Below, in pieces: positions 8,701-16,743 of a stretch of DNA of 64,000 bases (positions within the stretch are counted from its first letter, which is position 1; every line of letters begins with the position of its first letter). The notes beneath the pieces are model-generated. The model did no database searches. It had not been told where the DNA came from and saw only the letters and a program-made list of their open reading frames with translations. The position numbers and the translations under genes were made by a program. Origin of the DNA: Pseudooceanicola sediminis (GTDB lineage: Bacteria > Pseudomonadota > Alphaproteobacteria > Rhodobacterales > Rhodobacteraceae); NCBI RefSeq assembly GCF_003575965.1, contig NZ_QWJJ01000011.1, positions 62,001 through 126,000 on the forward strand, written 5' to 3'.

Positions 8701-11135
8701 CCGCACTGCGCGCCCTGCCCGCTCCGACACGGAAATCTGCACGCAGCGTGCGGGCTTTTCCTGTCGAAACCTTCGCCTTCTGGAACGGCTACGGCGGATT
8801 TTCCGACGACGGCAAGGAATATGTCGTGCGGATGCGCGCGGGCGAGCGCACGCCCCAGCCCTGGATCAACGTCATCGCCCGCGAAGACTTCGGCTTTCAC
8901 GTCTCTGCCGCCGGGGCCGCCTTTACGTGGTCTGTCAACTCGCGCGATTACCAGCTGACACCCTGGTCCAACGACCCGGTGATCAACCAGCCAGGCGAAG
9001 CAATCCTGATCCGCAACTCCGCGACAGGCCAGGTCATCTCGCCCTTCGCGGCGCTGTCGGATGATCCGATGGCATTGCATGAGGCGCGCCATGGTCTTGG
9101 CAAATCCGTGTTCCGGGTCTGGACCGACTGGGCCGAGGTCGAGGCAGTGATGACCCTTGCCGCCGACGCCCCCGCCCGCCTGACAGGCGTCACCGTGCGC
9201 AATCGCGGCACCGCACCGCTCAAGGTCGAGGCCATTGCCTACGCCGAACTGGTGCTTGGCAACAACCGGGGGCGCACGGCAAGCATGATCCGCGCCGCCC
9301 ACGACCCGCAGCTTCAGGCAGTTGTGGCGCGCAACCCTTTCGCGACCGAGATCAGCGGGCGCGTCACAGCCCTTGCCGCCGATCGCCCGCTGATCGCGAC
9401 CTGCGTGTCGCGCCAGGCGTTTCTGGGGCGCAATGGTCGGATGGCTCACCCCGACGCCCTGGCCCACTGGCCCGAGGTCGGCGAGGCTGACGGCGACCCC
9501 TGCCTCGCCGCCAAGGTCGCCATGACCATCGCATCCGGCAACGCCGAAACGGTGACCTTCGTGCTGGCCGACAGTGATCAGGCCGGTCTTTCCGATGTCC
9601 TGACCCGGGCCCGGGGGCCGGGCGCGCTGACCCGCGCGCTTGTCGCTGCCGAGGCTGAGTGGTCCGATTTCCTTGGTCATCTCCAGATTACCACGCCTGA
9701 TCCCAAGTTTGACCTGATGGTGAATACCTGGCTGCCTTACCAGTCGCTGTCCTGCCGGATCCGGGGCCGCTCGGCCTTCTATCAGGCGTCGGGGGCCTTC
9801 GGGTTCCGCGACCAGCTACAGGATACCTCCGCCTGGATCCTGCAGGATCCCAGCCTTGCGCGCGCGCAAATCCTGAACGCCGCCTCGCGTCAGTTTCCCG
9901 AAGGCGACGTGCAGCACTGGTGGCTGCCCCGCACCGGCGCGGGGGTGCGCACCACCATATCCGATGATGTCGTCTGGCTGGCCCATATCACAGCGCGCTA
10001 TGTCGACCTGACGGCAGACACTGCCATCCTCGACGAACCATTGCCCTTTCTCTCCGGGCCGCAATTGGATCCCGGACAGCATGACGCCTTTTTCGTCCCC
10101 GACAGCGATGGCGACACCGCACCGCTTTATGAGCACTGCGCACAGGCGCTCGACCTTGCCATCGCGCGAACCGGGACCAATGGCCTGCCGCTGATGCTGG
10201 GCGGCGACTGGAACGACGGTATGAACCGTGTCGGCGAGCAGGGTCGCGGCGAGAGCGTCTGGCTGGGCTGGTTCCTGCTGAACACGCTCGACGCTTTCAC
10301 GCCCGTCGCAAAGGAACGTGGCGACGCAGCCCGCGCCGAGGCATGGACAAGCCACCGCGCCAGCCTTCTGGCCGCGCTTGAGAGCAACGGATGGGACGGT
10401 GCGTGGTACAGGCGCGGCTTTTTCGACGACGGCACGCCTCTCGGCTCACATGAAAACCCGGAATGCCGCATCGATTCCATCGCACAGTCCTGGGCCAACA
10501 TCTCGGGTGCAGGTGATCCAGATCGTGCCCGACAGGCACTGGACGCGGTTTTGGAGCATCTGGCCGACGGTCAGGACAACGTCCTTCGCCTCTTCACCCC
10601 ACCGTTCCAGAACACTGATCAGGAACCCGGCTACATCAAGGGGTATCCACCTGGGGTGCGCGAAAACGGCGGCCAGTACACGCATGCCGCAACCTGGGTC
10701 GTGCATGCCCTTGGCCGGGCCGGACGTGGCACCGAGGCCCTGGCAATGTTCGACCTGATCAATCCGATCAGCCATTCCGAAACCCGTGAGGGCGCCGATC
10801 TTTACCGCGTAGAACCCTATGTCGTGGCCGCCGACATCTACGGTGCCGACGACAAGATCGGGCGCGGAGGCTGGACGTGGTACACCGGTTCGGCAGGCTG
10901 GCTTTACCGCGCGGCAGTCGAGGGAATCCTTGGTGTGCAACTTGAGGGTGGCACGCGCCTGCGCATCGATCCGTCGTTACCCGACGACTGGCCCGGCTTC
11001 ACCGTGTCGCTCAGGCGAGATGGGGCCGAGCATGTGTTGGAGGTGCAGCGCGGATCCGACGGTTTGCTGGTGACTTTCGATGGAAACGTGATCGAAGGCG
11101 GTGTCGTCGATTTGGAGACGGCGGCAAAAACCTGA
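2739..11135 (+). CDS. ndvB: Cyclic beta-1,2-glucan synthase (NdvB/ChvB type)
   Basis: This 2798-residue inner-membrane protein makes cyclic beta-1,2-glucan from UDP-glucose, a periplasmic osmoregulatory and envelope polysaccharide. Its length matches the roughly 2800-2870 residues of ChvB/Cgs. A GT84 glycosyltransferase domain carries the metal-binding DSD at 598-600 and the QHRW processivity motif at 745-748. Hydrophobic segments lie near residues 385-440, 785-830 and 910-960. A glycoamylase-like region follows, then repeated carbohydrate-binding modules. The C-terminal GH94 phosphorylase domain, which sets ring size, has the catalytic GDWNDGMN motif at 2489-2496. The gene stands alone, with no ndvA-type exporter in the window. 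The ribosome-binding site is weak, but the ATG at 2739 is the first in the frame. Confidence 0.95.
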   Translation: MPARTTQVTQSPVQLIRQEFQDDDGFFVAGARLAKESPVTLEAFSGLRYPARMESDKAALLKNYLAIAQAARNEAIITPAAEWLLDNHHIVEENFRLLRGALVPKYYRTLPTIRTRDGDEIPAVLALAWRYVGLSNSDITTQTLTEMVEGFQAERALTIGELWAVPAMVRFVLLENLRRVSDRVALSRRERYEANRLADRIVQAGPQDRTWERDQPISDTFAAQLVYRLRDGSQAADRGLGWLDARLAARGTDSARIVVAEHGRQSAANVIAGNVIGSLKTIGDTNWTEWFETVSSVDKILRQRDDFPRLDRPTRNDYRNTIERIARRAPRTEIEVAELAVTMAQQDGVGHLLVGNQLRTFEQACHYRPRPAERITRLWVKAGWIGISGPALVITLAIALLLSAMLPDDLPTWAKWLMYISALLSASEAAMGLVNLVGARLVPPHRLPAIDYKDAIPESARTLVVIPSLISNFDTVDELAEMLELHYLANPDGAVDFALLTDWSDSATELSPADSEILAHASKTIERLAQKYQSTGRRFYLLHRARIWNETDDIWMGWERKRGKLSELNDLLLGRAETTFMDTGARPPEGVRFVVTLDSDTRLPRGTVAALVGKMMHPVNRPVNDPATGLVVSGHAILQPRITPSLTTGAEASAFQRIFSAGRGMDPYVFTVSDLYQDLLDSGSFAGKGIYDVAAFEAAMADHFPENAVLSHDLLEGTLARAALTTDVQMVEDFPIRYDIDAARQHRWVRGDWQLLPFIMDLKNGIDGLGRMKMVDNLRRSLMAPTWILASVLGWLVLPSDIVGLWQLGLLATLFFMPIMNFQSGLMPSQKDVSGARHLGRVASDLGGHLQEIALRMIFMPHQAALMMDAILRTLWRLLVSRRNLLEWRTARQVQDSGVASQRASWRRMIASPAIAIAAMVLTLLINPANVPIASLFALLWFFAPAVAHSVSRSMETEDRLDVSPQDAATLRRIARTTWRFFETFVTPASHHLPPDNYQDLPEPKLAERTSPTNIGLYLLSVLTARDMGWIGIRTAVARIGATLDTLERMERFKGHWYNWYDTRDLAVLEPRYISSVDSGNLAGHLIALSSALREWAANPAVLQYGSLEGIGDTLAVLKYALNDMPNDRRTLRPLRRRLEKLIEGFTQSHRTYIAEPHLAPIRALNLVVIAADITRLATDLDAEAARPESGELVWWAKALQTNCEEVVGDVDSTREGLAAFAQRMSSLAERARRLAFEMDFTLLMNPEKRLLTVGYRPESQEMDRSCYDLLASEARLASLFAIAKGDLPTEHWLRLGRPVTAIGMQAALLSWSGSMFEYLMPPLVMHERTGGILNASNALAVKRQIRDGKRLGLPWGVSESAFSARDRDMNYQYHAFGSPDLALKRIPLNEHVVAPYATLLAAQIVPAKAVANLRHLDTLGAFGPYGYFDAIDFTASRMPEGQSHVVVRNVMAHHHGMSMVAIANAVMDGIHRERFHSDEVIRAAELLLQEKAPREVVPLTRADNFDQRDPIDRADDPRLAISTDPAADRRIVALLSNGRMTAQLASTGAGPLHYDGLAVTRWRPDPTLDTGGIFLFLRDVASGQWWSATTSPRRAGAERARAVFSDHKAEFHKTTEGLETLMEVIVASEASAEGRRLTLKNTGTGPRTIEVTSYGEIVLDREDADLAHPAFSKMFVRTAIRDGGRTITAFRNPRAPGQRVLHMAHLIAGTADRRPAEAETDRRAFIGRGRDLGTATAFDKGERLSGSEGFTLDPIFAIRHRVTIPAGKEVSVTFWTLVADDPEQMEQSIRHFRHDAAFDHEARMAWTMSQVQLRHAGVALEEAALFRNVAAALIWPDARLAVQDESLRAALGPQNALWPMGISGDRPILLLRTDDEADLPIVRTAVRMADYFRLHGLQADLVILNERQSSYVQDLQTSIQTICDLAARAGHVDAEHRSVFAVRRDQMSEESFHTLLAAARIVLHTRNGRISEQLARIERAHPEADGPALRALPAPTRKSARSVRAFPVETFAFWNGYGGFSDDGKEYVVRMRAGERTPQPWINVIAREDFGFHVSAAGAAFTWSVNSRDYQLTPWSNDPVINQPGEAILIRNSATGQVISPFAALSDDPMALHEARHGLGKSVFRVWTDWAEVEAVMTLAADAPARLTGVTVRNRGTAPLKVEAIAYAELVLGNNRGRTASMIRAAHDPQLQAVVARNPFATEISGRVTALAADRPLIATCVSRQAFLGRNGRMAHPDALAHWPEVGEADGDPCLAAKVAMTIASGNAETVTFVLADSDQAGLSDVLTRARGPGALTRALVAAEAEWSDFLGHLQITTPDPKFDLMVNTWLPYQSLSCRIRGRSAFYQASGAFGFRDQLQDTSAWILQDPSLARAQILNAASRQFPEGDVQHWWLPRTGAGVRTTISDDVVWLAHITARYVDLTADTAILDEPLPFLSGPQLDPGQHDAFFVPDSDGDTAPLYEHCAQALDLAIARTGTNGLPLMLGGDWNDGMNRVGEQGRGESVWLGWFLLNTLDAFTPVAKERGDAARAEAWTSHRASLLAALESNGWDGAWYRRGFFDDGTPLGSHENPECRIDSIAQSWANISGAGDPDRARQALDAVLEHLADGQDNVLRLFTPPFQNTDQEPGYIKGYPPGVRENGGQYTHAATWVVHALGRAGRGTEALAMFDLINPISHSETREGADLYRVEPYVVAADIYGADDKIGRGGWTWYTGSAGWLYRAAVEGILGVQLEGGTRLRIDPSLPDDWPGFTVSLRRDGAEHVLEVQRGSDGLLVTFDGNVIEGGVVDLETAAKT

Positions 11136-11429
11136 CGCCTTCACTCAGGCTGAGCCGAAGGTGAGTTGGGCGCGCCTTCAGGCTGAGGCCGTTGCCGATC
11201 CGGCTTTGCAGCAGCGCCGGACCGCAGCCATTGGCAAAGCGGCCGCATCCAAAGTTACCCGCAACCATTCTGTCACTCCTGATCCAAACTCACAAAATGG
11301 GAGGTACTTATGTTTTTTTCAGAGGGTGGTTCTTACTTGGAAATATACCGCGCAGGATGGTGATGGCGCGGACAGGAGGCACTTCGAAAAGGCGAATTGA
11401 ATGCCTTGTGAAAAACTGACCATCTCGCT

Positions 11430-11699
11430 GTGATGGTCGATCAAAAGCTGCACCTCGAGGATGCCGAGACGTTTCGCGCGATTGCGGCAGTTTCGGTTGG
11501 GTCGACCCGTCCTAAGGATGGATGCCTTTATTGCGCGTTCGCGGCGGACGTGCAGCATCCTGGTCTGTTCCGAGGCGCAGAAGGCTGGAGCGACCTAAGT
11601 GCTCATGAATCCCATCTCGCCCGCCCGGATTTTGCCGAAAGCCCGCGTCAGGCCTCAGAACTGCGCGCTGCCACAGACAGATCCATCAGCGCCGCAGGT
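11430..11699 (+). pseudogene. Antibiotic-biosynthesis-monooxygenase (ABM) domain remnant
   Basis: The frame from 11430 encodes about 90 residues resembling a small ABM/quinol-monooxygenase protein, with the phrases LEDAETFRAIAA, STRPKDGCLY and GLFRGAEGWSDLSAHESH followed by ARPDFAESPRQASEL. The reading frame has no clear native N-terminus: a short peptide from 11401 stops at 11431-11433, just as this frame opens. It then runs without a stop far into antisense of the next gene, so the original 3' end looks lost. I treat it as a decayed or truncated copy. The alternative is a working short protein with an unrelated tail. Confidence 0.45.
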
Positions 11700-11792
11700 G
11701 GTCGGGCGGGCTTGAACGATGTGGCGGCTTTTACCCTCGCCATTGCGCTCCAGCGCGCCTTCGTTGAATGCCGGTCCTTGCCGGACAGAGGC

Positions 11793-12575
11793 TTATGCCG
11801 TCGGGACGGTCCCTCCATCGATGACATATTCAGTGCCGGTGATGGTCGCTGCGCGGTCAGAGCACAAGAAGGCGATCAGATTGGCAATCTCGGCAGGTTT
11901 CGACGGGCGACCGATCGGTATACCCCCGAGGCTGTCCATGATGATGCGCCGCCCGCCGGCAAGATCGGTGCCCGCCTCGGAGGCCACCCGCTCTGCCAGG
12001 CGGACCGACGCCTCGGTCTCGATCCAGCCGGGCGCGACGCGCACCACCCGGACTCCCTTGGGCGAGACCTCCTTGGACAGACTCTTGCTGTAGACCGACA
12101 ACGCGGCCTTGGCAGCGGCGTAGGCTGTGGTCGCCTCAGGCAGCGGCAGCACCCGCTGGATGGAGGTGACATGGACCACGACACCAGTGCCCCGTGCGAT
12201 CATGCCTGGCACCAGCGCACGATCAAGGCGCAGGGCGGGTTGCAGGTTCAGCGCCAGTTCTGCCTGCCACTCTGACTCGCCAAGGGCCGTAAAGCCATCG
12301 CCGGGCGCGGAGGATCCGCCCAGCATGTGGACGATGATGTCGACGCCGCCCATTCGGCTTTGCACGGCCTCTGCCAGGAGGTCGCATCCCTCCGGCGTGC
12401 TCAGGTCCGCGGCCAGGAACAGATCGTCCGGCAGGTGGCCCGGCGGCTTGCGCGCAGTGGTCATGACCTGCGCCCCCAATTCCCGGAACAGCGCCACGGT
12501 GGCTGCGCCCGCGCCCTGTGTCCCGCCCGTGATCAGAGCTCGCTTGCCTGCCAAGCTCAGGAAGTCCGCCATCAT
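11793..12575 (-). CDS. Short-chain dehydrogenase/reductase
   Basis: This is a 260-residue classical [11 protein letters not shown] near residues 16-23 is the cofactor-binding glycine motif, and a catalytic Ser (VTSIQR) is followed by Tyr and Lys in AYAAAK. The C-terminus has the common ending [14 protein letters not shown]. The start overlaps the stop of the upstream NTF2-like gene by 4 bp (ATGA), so the two are probably translationally coupled. The pair is divergent from the LysR gene at 12996, which probably regulates it. An NTF2-like protein plus SDR could form a small detoxification or ketone-reduction unit; the substrate is unknown. Confidence 0.88.
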   Translation of the reverse strand: MMADFLSLAGKRALITGGTQGAGAATVALFRELGAQVMTTARKPPGHLPDDLFLAADLSTPEGCDLLAEAVQSRMGGVDIIVHMLGGSSAPGDGFTALGESEWQAELALNLQPALRLDRALVPGMIARGTGVVVHVTSIQRVLPLPEATTAYAAAKAALSVYSKSLSKEVSPKGVRVVRVAPGWIETEASVRLAERVASEAGTDLAGGRRIIMDSLGGIPIGRPSKPAEIANLIAFLCSDRAATITGTEYVIDGGTVPTA

Positions 12576-12913
12576 CCGATCTCCAGGTCGGAGATGCGGT
12601 CACCGCTCAGCCCGAACCTGAAGGTCAGGACCGCAGGGCTGCCGGGAAAGTCGCCGGTGACGGTTGCCTTGACCATGGTTTTGCCATCCGCCTCGGTCAT
12701 GGCGATCGGCTCTGCATGGTGGCGATACTTGGCATTGGCAGCGAGCCACCAGTCGCGGATCGCCTGCTGGCCACGATGGGTCTGCCCTTCATCCTGGACG
12801 ATTGCGTCCGGGCCGAATGCGGCGGCCAGGGCATTACCATCCTGCGGCGCTCGGGCGGTGAAATATGTGTGGATAGGAGGGGGAAGGTGCATGGGGGCGT
12901 CCTTGCTGTTCAT
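12572..12913 (-). CDS. NTF2-like / SnoaL-like small protein
   Basis: About 113 residues with the cone-shaped NTF2/SnoaL fold signature: an early helix region ([27 protein letters not shown]), then GQQAIRDWW, and a strand-rich C-terminal half ending [16 protein letters not shown]. Proteins of this fold act as small isomerases, cyclases or binding proteins, so the role here is open. I favour the ATG at 12913 because the frame's first ATG at 12928 crowds the divergent promoter; an ATG at 12892 is also possible. It overlaps the downstream SDR by 4 bp and forms one operon with it. Confidence 0.75.
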   Translation of the reverse strand: MNSKDAPMHLPPPIHTYFTARAPQDGNALAAAFGPDAIVQDEGQTHRGQQAIRDWWLAANAKYRHHAEPIAMTEADGKTMVKATVTGDFPGSPAVLTFRFGLSGDRISDLEIG

Positions 12914-12943
12914 GTTCAGCAGCAACATAACGCTAGACGTTCA

Positions 12944-12969
12944 TGCCGATAATCGGGATAAATCGGCAT
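12944..12969. promoter_or_regulatory. Inverted repeat, probable LysR-type operator
   Basis: ATGCCGAT at 12944-12951 and ATCGGCAT at 12962-12969 are perfect 8-bp inverted arms separated by 10 bp. They lie between the divergent NTF2-like/SDR operon and the LysR gene. Dyads of this size in a divergent LysR intergenic region are typical recognition sites; the assignment is by position. Confidence 0.55.
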
Positions 12970-12995
12970 CTGTCGCTGACAATATCGGGATGATC

Positions 12996-13901
12996 ATGGA
13001 GAGTCGATTGAAGGGGTTGGAGGCCGTCCTGGCTGTCGCGCGACGCGGGTCGTTCCGGGCTGCGGCGCTTGACCTTGGCATATCGACAACTGCGCTATCG
13101 CATACCATCGGGCGGCTGGAGGCGACCCTCGGTGTCCGGCTGTTCAACCGCACCACCCGAAGCGTCGCGTTGAGCGATGCCGGGCACAGGTTCGTCGAAC
13201 GTATCGGCCCCGCGGTCGCCGAGATCCGCCTCGCGATGGAGACCGCGCACTCTCTTGGCCGGACGCCCTCCGGCCTGCTGCGGATCAACGCCTCGGTCCA
13301 GGCAGGTCGCGAGATCGCACCGCTGGTTCTGGCGTTCCTGCGTCGCTATCCCGAGATGCAGGTCGATCTGGTCACCGAGGGACGGCTGATTGACATCGTG
13401 GCAGAGGGCTTTGACCTTGGCCTCCGCCCCGCTGATCTGGTGCCGCGCGACATGATCGCGCTCCCCTTGGGGACGCCGCAACGTTTTGCCGTCGTGGCCT
13501 CCCCCGCGTGGATCACGGCCAACCGGGTACCGCTGAGCCCGGTGGATCTGCCCCTGCACGATTGCATCCGCGTGCGCTTGCCCGACGGTACCCTGTTGCG
13601 CTGGCAGTTCGAGCGCCACGGCGAGACATTCCAAGTCGAGACCAAGGGGCGCCTTACCTTGGACGAGGCCGCGATTGCGCGAACCGCGGTGCTGAACGAT
13701 GCAGGCATTGGCTTCTTCTTCGAACAGGATGTTGCCGAGGATATCGCTGCGGGCCGAATGGTGCGCCTGCTTGAGGATTGGACCCCGCCACGTCTCGGCT
13801 TTTGCCTGTATTATCCTGGCAGGCGACACCATTCAGCAGGCTTCAAGGCTTTCCTTGCGATGGTTCGCGAGGCAGCAAAACGGCACGCCAAAGACAACTG
13901 A
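12996..13901 (+). CDS. LysR-family transcriptional regulator
   Basis: This is a 301-residue DNA-binding regulator. The winged helix-turn-helix occupies residues 1-60 ([20 protein letters not shown], then [20 protein letters not shown]), and the periplasmic-binding-protein-like effector domain follows from about residue 90. The frame is open far upstream, but the N-terminus of the family places the start at the ATG at 12996; an in-frame ATG at 12990 is equally possible. It is divergent from the SDR/NTF2-like operon across an inverted repeat, so it most likely controls that operon and itself. The sequence fits the CrgA/AaeR-like group, whose members often regulate SDR neighbours. Confidence 0.9.
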   Translation: MESRLKGLEAVLAVARRGSFRAAALDLGISTTALSHTIGRLEATLGVRLFNRTTRSVALSDAGHRFVERIGPAVAEIRLAMETAHSLGRTPSGLLRINASVQAGREIAPLVLAFLRRYPEMQVDLVTEGRLIDIVAEGFDLGLRPADLVPRDMIALPLGTPQRFAVVASPAWITANRVPLSPVDLPLHDCIRVRLPDGTLLRWQFERHGETFQVETKGRLTLDEAAIARTAVLNDAGIGFFFEQDVAEDIAAGRMVRLLEDWTPPRLGFCLYYPGRRHHSAGFKAFLAMVREAAKRHAKDN

Positions 13902-14041
13902 CTGCAATGGCGCGCCATGCCGAGTTTTCCGGCCGGGCAACAGCTACAGCGAAAGCTTGCAAAGTCCGGCCGGGCAGACAGGCGGCCTGAGACAATGCAG
14001 CCGTTTCCAACCTGCGCTTTCCTCAGAGGCTGCCTTTCGCC

Positions 14042-14395
14042 TCAGACGGAACGGCGGCCGCGGTAGGCGACGAAAGCCACCGTCAGCGCCACGGCCAGCA
14101 CCACCAACGGCGCGACGGCATGGCTGAACTCGCCATGCAACAGGACCGTGCCCGCGGCTCCGACCATCACCAGGCTGGCGAGGCCTGCGCCCCACAGCCG
14201 CGTCGGGCGCCACGCGATCAGCGCCGCCGCAGTCAGTTCCAGCACGCCAGTGACATAGTGGAACCAGCCCGGATAGCCCCACCTCGCGTAATCGGCGAGG
14301 ATGGTTTCGGAGGCGAAGATATTGCCGATCCCGCCCACGACAAAGAACGCGGCCAGCAGCCAGGCGAGGAGGGATTTCCAGGGTAGATTACGCAT
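14042..14395 (-). CDS. DoxX-family membrane protein
   Basis: This is a 117-residue protein with four predicted hydrophobic segments (LLAWLLAAFFVVGGIGNIFA; FHYVTGVLELTAAALIAW; WGAGLASLVMVGAAGTVLL; VAPLVVLAVALTVAFVAY), matching the DoxX/DUF417-like small membrane protein pattern. The start at 14395 is embedded in the last codons of the TetR gene (overlap of 8 bp), so both genes form one operon and the DoxX protein is likely under TetR control. A role in redox or envelope stress is common for the family but not shown here. Confidence 0.8.
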   Translation of the reverse strand: MRNLPWKSLLAWLLAAFFVVGGIGNIFASETILADYARWGYPGWFHYVTGVLELTAAALIAWRPTRLWGAGLASLVMVGAAGTVLLHGEFSHAVAPLVVLAVALTVAFVAYRGRRSV

Positions 14396-15023
14396 CTTGT
14401 GTATTGTCTCCGGGCAAAGCGCCGTGAAGGAAGGTTGAAACCGCCACGCGCACATGATGCGCGCGGTCGGCAGGAGAAAGCGGTGCATTGTGCCCGGTCA
14501 GCGCGCGCAGTTGCGGGCCAGCCGTCAGCAGCAATACGAACTGTTCCGCGAAGATTTCCGGCGACAAGCCGTGGCGCAACCCGGGCCGCCCGCGCAGCCA
14601 TTCGCCGAGGATTGCGGTGCCCGCCTCATGTCCCGACCGCAGGATCGCCTGCGACAGGTCGGGAAACCGCTGGCCCTCTGCGATCATCAGGCGGTGCAGG
14701 GCCAGCGTGCGCGGCTGCAAAACGATCTCCAGCACCCTTTCGCCGAACATCGTGAGGGCCGGGCCGATCCCGCCCACGCCAATATCCAGGTTCCGCAAGG
14801 GCTGGGCTTGCTCATCGCACAGCCGCGTGACGACTTCGATAAACAGCCCCTGCTTTCCACCGAAACGACCATAGACATTGCGCCGTGAGCCACCGACCCG
14901 GCCGATGAGTTCGTCGATCGACACACCTTCGTAACCGCGTTCGAGGAACAGTTCCGCCGCCGTATCCGTCAGTGCCTGAATGCGTGCCGCGCCCTGTGCG
15001 GTCCGGTGGGTATCGGGTTGCAT
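14388..15023 (-). CDS. TetR-family transcriptional regulator
   Basis: This is a 211-residue repressor-type regulator. The TetR helix-turn-helix is at residues 12-58 (ALTDTAAELFLERGYEGVSI, followed by RNVYGRFGGKQGLF). A ligand-binding helical domain follows, including the TetR_C-like stretch LHRLMIAEGQRFPDLSQAI. The frame extends upstream without a stop, but the conserved N-terminus places the start at the ATG at 15023. The gene overlaps doxX by 8 bp. A near-perfect dyad lies 25 bp upstream, suggesting autorepression of the tetR-doxX operon. Confidence 0.9.
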   Translation of the reverse strand: MQPDTHRTAQGAARIQALTDTAAELFLERGYEGVSIDELIGRVGGSRRNVYGRFGGKQGLFIEVVTRLCDEQAQPLRNLDIGVGGIGPALTMFGERVLEIVLQPRTLALHRLMIAEGQRFPDLSQAILRSGHEAGTAILGEWLRGRPGLRHGLSPEIFAEQFVLLLTAGPQLRALTGHNAPLSPADRAHHVRVAVSTFLHGALPGDNTQDA

Positions 15024-15047
15024 GCCTTGCCTGTCTGGAAGAATCAG

Positions 15048-15067
15048 ATGGTACCATACCGTACCAT
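15048..15067. promoter_or_regulatory. Candidate TetR operator
   Basis: ATGGTAC at 15048-15054 and GTACCAT at 15061-15067 are perfect 7-bp inverted arms around a 6-bp spacer. The site ends 25 bp before the tetR start, the typical position and size for an autoregulatory TetR operator. The ATACC spacer also creates overlapping direct repeats of GTACCATAC. Confidence 0.6.
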
Positions 15068-15594
15068 ACGATTTCGGCAACCTGCACCGACCCATGCGGC
15101 AGACAGGCGTCTCATTTCGAACGTCTCGATGGCGACTAGGATTGTACCGTGCTTCGTCTGCGCGAGAGCATTGAAAACTCCCGCGCGAAAGCGAACGGTC
15201 AGACCGAGCGGCTGTATCCAAGCGATACCTTCGGCCAGCCTCGCGAACCTTCCAGCTGTCAGCCTGAATGTCCTGGATAGGTGTCGACCGGGCGCGCCGG
15301 GGCACAGCACCGGGCCAAGCACTCAGAGGCGCTTGTGTTGCGACCGCAGCAAACGGAGCCCCGCCCGGAGCAACTGGTCCCCTGGCGTCAACAACCGGAA
15401 CACCCCGCCCTTTCACGACCTTGGACTGCTATGTGACGGACGTGCACCACCCCCGCATCAACCTCGCTGCCCCCCCCTCGCCCCGCAACCGTGTCGCTTC
15501 GCGCAAGGCGCGGGTACAGACCCAACCCCTTGTCGTGTCTCTCTGGCGCAGCACATAAAGATTCATTGACGAGCAAGGAGCGAACCCGATCGGC
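15068..15594. other. No recognisable gene (about 530 bp)
   Basis: Between the TetR operator and the ion-channel gene no frame shows protein-like sequence. It should hold the channel gene promoter. GAGCAAGGAGCG at about 15569-15580 includes a plausible ribosome-binding site for the ATG at 15595, although the spacing is long. Confidence 0.4.
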
Positions 15595-16368
15595 ATGGCG
15601 CAAACGTGGATAGACAAGATACGGGACATTTATGAGGGAGAGAGCGACGCAGCGTCGCGGTTTCGCTATGGGCTTTTGTACTTCGACATAGGGACCATCC
15701 TCTATGTCGTGGCGACGTCATTTGCATCCGATGACCGAACAGTTCCGGTCGTGGATGTCGTGATCGGCCTCATCATCCTCATGGATTTCTGCGCGCGGTT
15801 CGCGATCAGCAAACGCAAGGTCAGATTCCTGGTGAACCCCATCTCGCTGGCTGACCTGCTGTCCATCGGGTCGTTTCTGATCGCCATTGCAGGCGGCAGC
15901 GCAGGATTCCTGCGTGTCCTGCGCACACTTAGGCTGCTACATACATACCAGCTGCTTGACAGGCTCAGATCGGACGTGCCCTTTTTCCGCGAGAAAGAGG
16001 AGCTTCTGATCGCATCCATCAACCTCGCGGTATTCCTTTTCGTCATGACCGGTCTCATCTACGGAACGCAGCATCAGACAAATCCTGATATCGGCAACTA
16101 CGTGGATGCCCTCTATTTCACCGTCAGTACGCTTACGACCACGGGTTACGGGGATGTCATTCTAGAGGGTACGTTCGGTCGCTTGATATCGGTCGGGGTG
16201 ATGATCATCGGGGTCACGCTCTTCCTGCGTCTGGCTCAGGTGATCTTCCGACCTCGGAAGGTCCGTCAGCCTTGCCGCGTGTGCGGTCTGACGCATCATG
16301 ATGTGGATGCAGTGCATTGCAAGCATTGTGGCGCGACGATCAACATAGCCACGGATGGCGTCTACTGA
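15595..16368 (+). CDS. Voltage-gated-type K+ channel with C-terminal zinc ribbon
   Basis: This is a 257-residue inner-membrane cation channel of the six-helix type. Hydrophobic helices cover residues 26-220. A short S4-like segment with spaced arginines (LRVLRTLRLLHTYQLLDRLR, 106-125) precedes the pore helix. The selectivity filter TTTGYGD at 181-187 predicts K+ selectivity. After the last helix comes a Cys4 motif (C227, C230, C242, C245; CRVCGL...CKHCG) with two histidines between the pairs, a probable zinc ribbon on the cytoplasmic side. The usual RCK or cyclic-nucleotide gating domain is absent. It stands alone as a monocistronic gene. Confidence 0.85.
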   Translation: MAQTWIDKIRDIYEGESDAASRFRYGLLYFDIGTILYVVATSFASDDRTVPVVDVVIGLIILMDFCARFAISKRKVRFLVNPISLADLLSIGSFLIAIAGGSAGFLRVLRTLRLLHTYQLLDRLRSDVPFFREKEELLIASINLAVFLFVMTGLIYGTQHQTNPDIGNYVDALYFTVSTLTTTGYGDVILEGTFGRLISVGVMIIGVTLFLRLAQVIFRPRKVRQPCRVCGLTHHDVDAVHCKHCGATINIATDGVY

Positions 16369-16743
16369 TCTGCTTCGCGTTTTGAAAGGTTCTCGAGGGC
16401 CCGGGTCGGCGTACCGCCCGGTCCGCAAGGCTGCCCTTCTGCAATGTCGCAATGATCAGGCGACGGCAAAGGTCAGCGGTTGCGCCCCGCATCCGAGCGT
16501 GACACGTCACTTGGATGCGGGGGAAGGTTCAGTTTGCAACGCTCACTCCCTGCCCTGCGCGTTGCGATCTGCCCCGTCAATTCCCACGATCAGCGGCCGA
16601 CGCAGAAGGTGCAGCCAGAGGACAGGCCAGGCGACGTCGCACTTGTCGCGGCACCCCATCAAAGCCTCGCCGCCTTTGCTTACGGCAAAGCTCTCGACGT
16701 ATCGCTGGAATATTCCCGACTGCGGAAGCAGAACCCGGGCCGC
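16369..16743. other. Intergenic, one hairpin, no gene (375 bp)
   Basis: No protein-like frame was found. A strong hairpin at 16485-16522 (13-bp arms with one G-T wobble, CCCCGCATCC on the left arm) could end transcription of the channel gene or the convergent PreA-like gene, but it lacks a T-tract. Confidence 0.4.

Noticed and set aside
12327-12989. N-terminal extension of the LysR frame
   Set aside because: It is antisense to the SDR/NTF2-like genes; the LysR helix-turn-helix fixes the start at about 12996.
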